Assembly (NCBI RefSeq): GCF_007785775.2 | Contig: NZ_VNIK02000001.1 | Location: 291,844-355,843 of the forward strand | DNA: 64,000 nucleotides | Source of the DNA: Flagellimonas hadalis | Lineage (GTDB): Bacteria > Bacteroidota > Bacteroidia > Flavobacteriales > Flavobacteriaceae | Direction: 5' to 3' | In this document: positions 61,831 to 64,000 of the stretch, piece after piece | Position numbering within the stretch: position 1 is the first letter of the stretch | How the letters are laid out: each line of letters starts with the position of its first letter | Translations under genes and position numbers: made by a program | The notes under the pieces: model-generated | Told to the model about the DNA's origin: nothing | What the model saw: the letters and a program-made list of their open reading frames with translations, nothing else | Databases searched by the model: none

Positions 61831-62361
61831 AGGGTTCCAAGTTCCAAGTTTCAAGTTTCAAGTTCCAAGTTTCAACTTCAAGAACAAAGAATAGGGAGAA
61901 TAGAAAAAAGACACAAGAAACATGAAACCACTTCCGACTCCGAACATCAAGCACCAAATATTTAAATTCTAAATTCCAATAATATAGTTTGCAGTAGGCA
62001 GAGATCAATAACAGAATAACCTAAAACCAAAAACCTGAAACCACAACAAACAGAAAAACCAGTCTATCCTCTATGGTCTATATTCTTTAGTCTCTTCCGA
62101 CTTCCGACTTCCGACTTCGGACTTCTGACTTCCGACCAAATCCCAATAACCTGAAATCAAAAACCTGAAACAACAACAAACAGAAAAAACCAGTCTATCC
62201 TCTATGTTCTATCCTCTTTGGTCTCTTCAGACGTTTCGACTGCGCTCAACGTGACACTTCTGACTTCCGACCAAATCCCAATAACCTGAAACCACAGACC
62301 TGGAACGGAAGTGGGCAGTACATCTGTCCATGTTCTATCCTCTATTTTCTTTATTCTGTAT
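61831..62361 (+). repeat. Heptamer repeat island 4, with a higher-order tandem repeat
   Basis: CAAGT starts at 61838, 61845, 61852, 61859 and 61866 with CAACT at 61873 (exact steps of seven). A GCAG pair is near 61991, ATAAC near 62008-62015 and CCTGAAA near 62034. TCTAT/TCTTT/TCTCT words start at 62063, 62070, 62077, 62084 and 62091, and again at 62194, 62201, 62208, 62215 and 62222, then 62334, 62341, 62348 and 62355. GACTT starts at 62099, 62106, 62113, 62120 and 62127. A larger unit of about 131-135 bases (GACTT, CCAAATCCCAATAACCTGAAA, TCTAT) recurs; its 36-base core is identical at 62121-62156 and 62256-62291. It fills the convergent gap. Confidence 0.88.
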
Positions 62362-62369
62362 CCCGAAAA

Positions 62370-62406
62370 GAAAAAACCGGAAGAACCCAATGGCCCTCCC
62401 GGTCTT
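62370..62406 (-). terminator. Terminator after BspA-like surface protein gene
   Basis: On the minus strand, ACCGG pairs with CCGGT around GAGGGCCATTGGGTTCTT (with some inner pairing) and is followed by TTTTTTCTTTT, 24 bases after the stop. Confidence 0.7.
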
Positions 62407-62429
62407 TATGAAAAAATTGAGTATGAAAC

Positions 62430-64000
62430 TTAGTTACAAGGAGTATCACTAATGGTCCAACTCCTCTCAGCAAGTAGCGTGGCACGTGCATTACTGTGCG
62501 CCATATTGTCACAATCTATGGCTAGATTATCTGCACCCAAAGAAATGTTCGAGGGCAAATTGGGTTGACCGGCCCAACCGACCAAGGTAGCGCCGTAGTT
62601 GGTCATACTCATCCCAGAATTATTGAGCATACCGGACATATCTGTCACACTGGATATATCCCAGTCCCCCAAACTTTGGTCAAAAGCGGTGGCCCCAATG
62701 AACATGAGGGACATACTGGTCACCTTGGAGGTGTCCCAACCGCTAATGTCCTGGTTGAACGCCAAGGCGTTTTGAAAGATTCCGGACATATTGGTCACGT
62801 TGGAAGTGTCCCAACCGCTAATGTCCTGGTTGAACGCCAAGGCGTTTTGAAAGATTCCGGACATATTGGTTACGTTGGAAGTGTCCCAGCCACTGATGTC
62901 CCCATCAAAAGCTTCGGCATAAAGGAACATAAATGACATATTGGTCACTTGGGAAAGGTCGGGCATGTCCGTGGCATTATATACCATATTGACACAATAA
63001 TCGAAAGCACTTACCATGCTCTGCCATTGTCCAGTGCCCCATTGTTCGATGGACATGAGTTTCTCTCCCCTATCGTCAATGTCATGGAACATAAAAAGAT
63101 GTGGAAACTGCCCCTTGATGGCCACGGTATAGGTGCCGGCGGTGGCATAGATATGAGTGGCATCGTCACTGCTGGTGATCTGCTCCACCGTGCCATCGCC
63201 CCAGTCAATCATATAATCATAAGTAAGGTTGCTGTTTGTTCCGATGATGATCTCCTCATTGGCCATAGTGGTCTTCCAAGTGGTGACAAAGGAGGCAGGA
63301 TCGTCTGCCAATCCTTGGCCGCCCTCGTTCACGTTGGTCACCTTGATGGTGATCTGTGCAGTGGCCGTCTTGTCCCCATCACTCACCCGCACGGTGATGC
63401 TATGTTGTGTGGCGGTCTCGAAGTCCAGGGCCTTGCCCGTTTCCAGGGTAAGCACGCCTGTGGTGCCGATCTTGAAAAGGTCGTTGTCGTTGGTCACCAT
63501 AGTGAAGGAAAGGGCGTCATTGTCCACATCGGTGGCCACCACGGTGCCTATGGTCGCGGTGTCGGCAATGTCCTCGGCCACGGTAAACTCCTGTGGCGCC
63601 ATCACAGGGGCTGAGTTGGTGGGGTCCGTGCCCTCCTTCACCACTTTTATGGTGATGGCGGCCGAGGCACTGTCCTCCCCGTCGCTCACCTCCACGGTGA
63701 TGCTGTGCTGGGCCTTGGCGTCAAAATCCAGTGCCTTTCCGGCGGCCAGGGAAAGGTCCCCGCCAGCGGTGATCTCAAAAAGTGCGTCGTCGTTGGTCTT
63801 GATGCTAAAAGTGAGTGCATCCTTGTCCGCATCGGTGGCGAGCACCGTACCGATCACCTGGGTGTCGGTGATGGCCTCGGAAGCGTTGAACTCCTGGGCG
63901 GCGATCACCGGGGCGGTGTTCTTGTCCGCAGGTGGTGTAGTGCCATCGTCCTTGCCACAGGACCAGAGCAGGGCCATGGCGAAAAGGGCGATACCTAATT
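62430..64000 (-). CDS. Surface lipoprotein with cadherin and BspA (DUF285) repeats (partial)
   Basis: The frame is open past the window end; upstream codons read LGIALFAMALLWSCGKDDG, a signal with a lipobox (LLWSC), so the true start lies outside. The mature part has two cadherin-like repeats (about 100 residues each; VIGTVLATDADKDALTFSI, IGTVVATDVDNDALSFTM), a short beta-sandwich with WGDGTVEQITSSDDATHIYATAGTY (PKD/surface-like), then four or five BspA-type units with M-x3-F-x3-xAFNQDISGWDTSNVTNM. Two adjacent BspA units (25 residues each, 75 bases) are nearly identical. These proteins usually mediate attachment. There is no type IX sorting domain visible; the lipobox anchors it. Confidence 0.85.
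   Translation of the reverse strand, partial: LGIALFAMALLWSCGKDDGTTPPADKNTAPVIAAQEFNASEAITDTQVIGTVLATDADKDALTFSIKTNDDALFEITAGGDLSLAAGKALDFDAKAQHSITVEVSDGEDSASAAITIKVVKEGTDPTNSAPVMAPQEFTVAEDIADTATIGTVVATDVDNDALSFTMVTNDNDLFKIGTTGVLTLETGKALDFETATQHSITVRVSDGDKTATAQITIKVTNVNEGGQGLADDPASFVTTWKTTMANEEIIIGTNSNLTYDYMIDWGDGTVEQITSSDDATHIYATAGTYTVAIKGQFPHLFMFHDIDDRGEKLMSIEQWGTGQWQSMVSAFDYCVNMVYNATDMPDLSQVTNMSFMFLYAEAFDGDISGWDTSNVTNMSGIFQNALAFNQDISGWDTSNVTNMSGIFQNALAFNQDISGWDTSKVTSMSLMFIGATAFDQSLGDWDISSVTDMSGMLNNSGMSMTNYGATLVGWAGQPNLPSNISLGADNLAIDCDNMAHSNARATLLAERSWTISDTPCN

Noticed and set aside
1..64000. Search for tRNA, rRNA, prophage and insertion sequence features
   Set aside because: No cloverleaf, ribosomal RNA sequence, integrase or transposase was found in any intergenic region or frame.

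Overview
The window reads as ordinary chromosome of a marine Flavobacteriaceae bacterium (phylum Bacteroidota). The evidence is menaquinone genes, a PorP/SprF protein with a type B type-IX-secretion (T9SS) cargo, small families typical of flavobacteria (DUF2853, DUF4834, CAL67264-like), a TonB-dependent receptor of the outer-membrane beta-barrel type, the flavobacterial -7 promoter box TAnnTTTG before many genes, and few Shine-Dalgarno sequences. From memory the proteins look closest to the Muricauda/Flagellimonas group, but that cannot be proven from the sequence alone. No rRNA, tRNA, CRISPR array, prophage or insertion sequence was seen.

Layout. 1-9.6 kb: a menaquinone region (menD end, menA, menC, menE) interleaved with a DUF2853 protein, a CvfB-like RNA-binding protein, a SPOR-like membrane protein, a LytTR response regulator with a TPR histidine kinase, and a CPBP protease. 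9.7-21.6 kb: a von Willebrand A protein with a SusC-like N-terminus, an M24 peptidase, an acyl-CoA carboxylase beta subunit, an oxidoreductase, EttA, envelope proteins and FumC. 21.7-26.6 kb: a TonB-dependent receptor, ArsC and prfB, the last with an intact programmed +1 frameshift. 27-36 kb: a zinc metalloprotease, threonine aldolase, YbaB/EbfC, an S9 peptidase, and a cysteine-synthase-like plus alpha-oxoamine-synthase pair that looks like the first two steps of sulfonolipid (capnine) synthesis. 36-44 kb: a GNAT protein, an outer-membrane protein and an operon DUF4834-YfhO-glycosyltransferase-flippase. 44-53 kb: an Arg/Ser-rich protein and a T9SS triad (OmpA/TPR protein, PorP/SprF protein, 1609-residue repeat adhesin with type B sorting domain). 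53.6-64 kb: uvrA, an ECF sigma factor with a 47-residue companion gene, a cysteine-free endonuclease III, Bcp, an uncharacterised 483-residue protein, a beta-lactamase-fold hydrolase and a cadherin/BspA surface lipoprotein cut by the window end.

The most unusual signal is not a gene. Four intergenic islands (about 26.70-26.97, 53.47-53.60, 58.64-58.78 and 61.83-62.36 kb) are built from short runs of degenerate heptamers: five nearly constant bases plus two variable ones. The words come in families (CAAGT/CAAAT, GCAGT, ATAAC, TCTAT, GACTT). They follow the same order, CAAGT then GCAGT then ATAAC then TCTAT, in islands lying on either strand; island 1 lacks the TCTAT block and island 3 the GCAGT block. 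I do not recognise these composite islands as a named repeat family; the nearest analogue I know is the heptameric STRR repeats of filamentous cyanobacteria. A second, separate repeat family is the palindromic TGTCAGTTCGAG / GAGCGCAGTCGA element near 20.0, 61.2 and 62.2 kb.

All calls rest on reading the sequence and on recalled family features; no database search was run.
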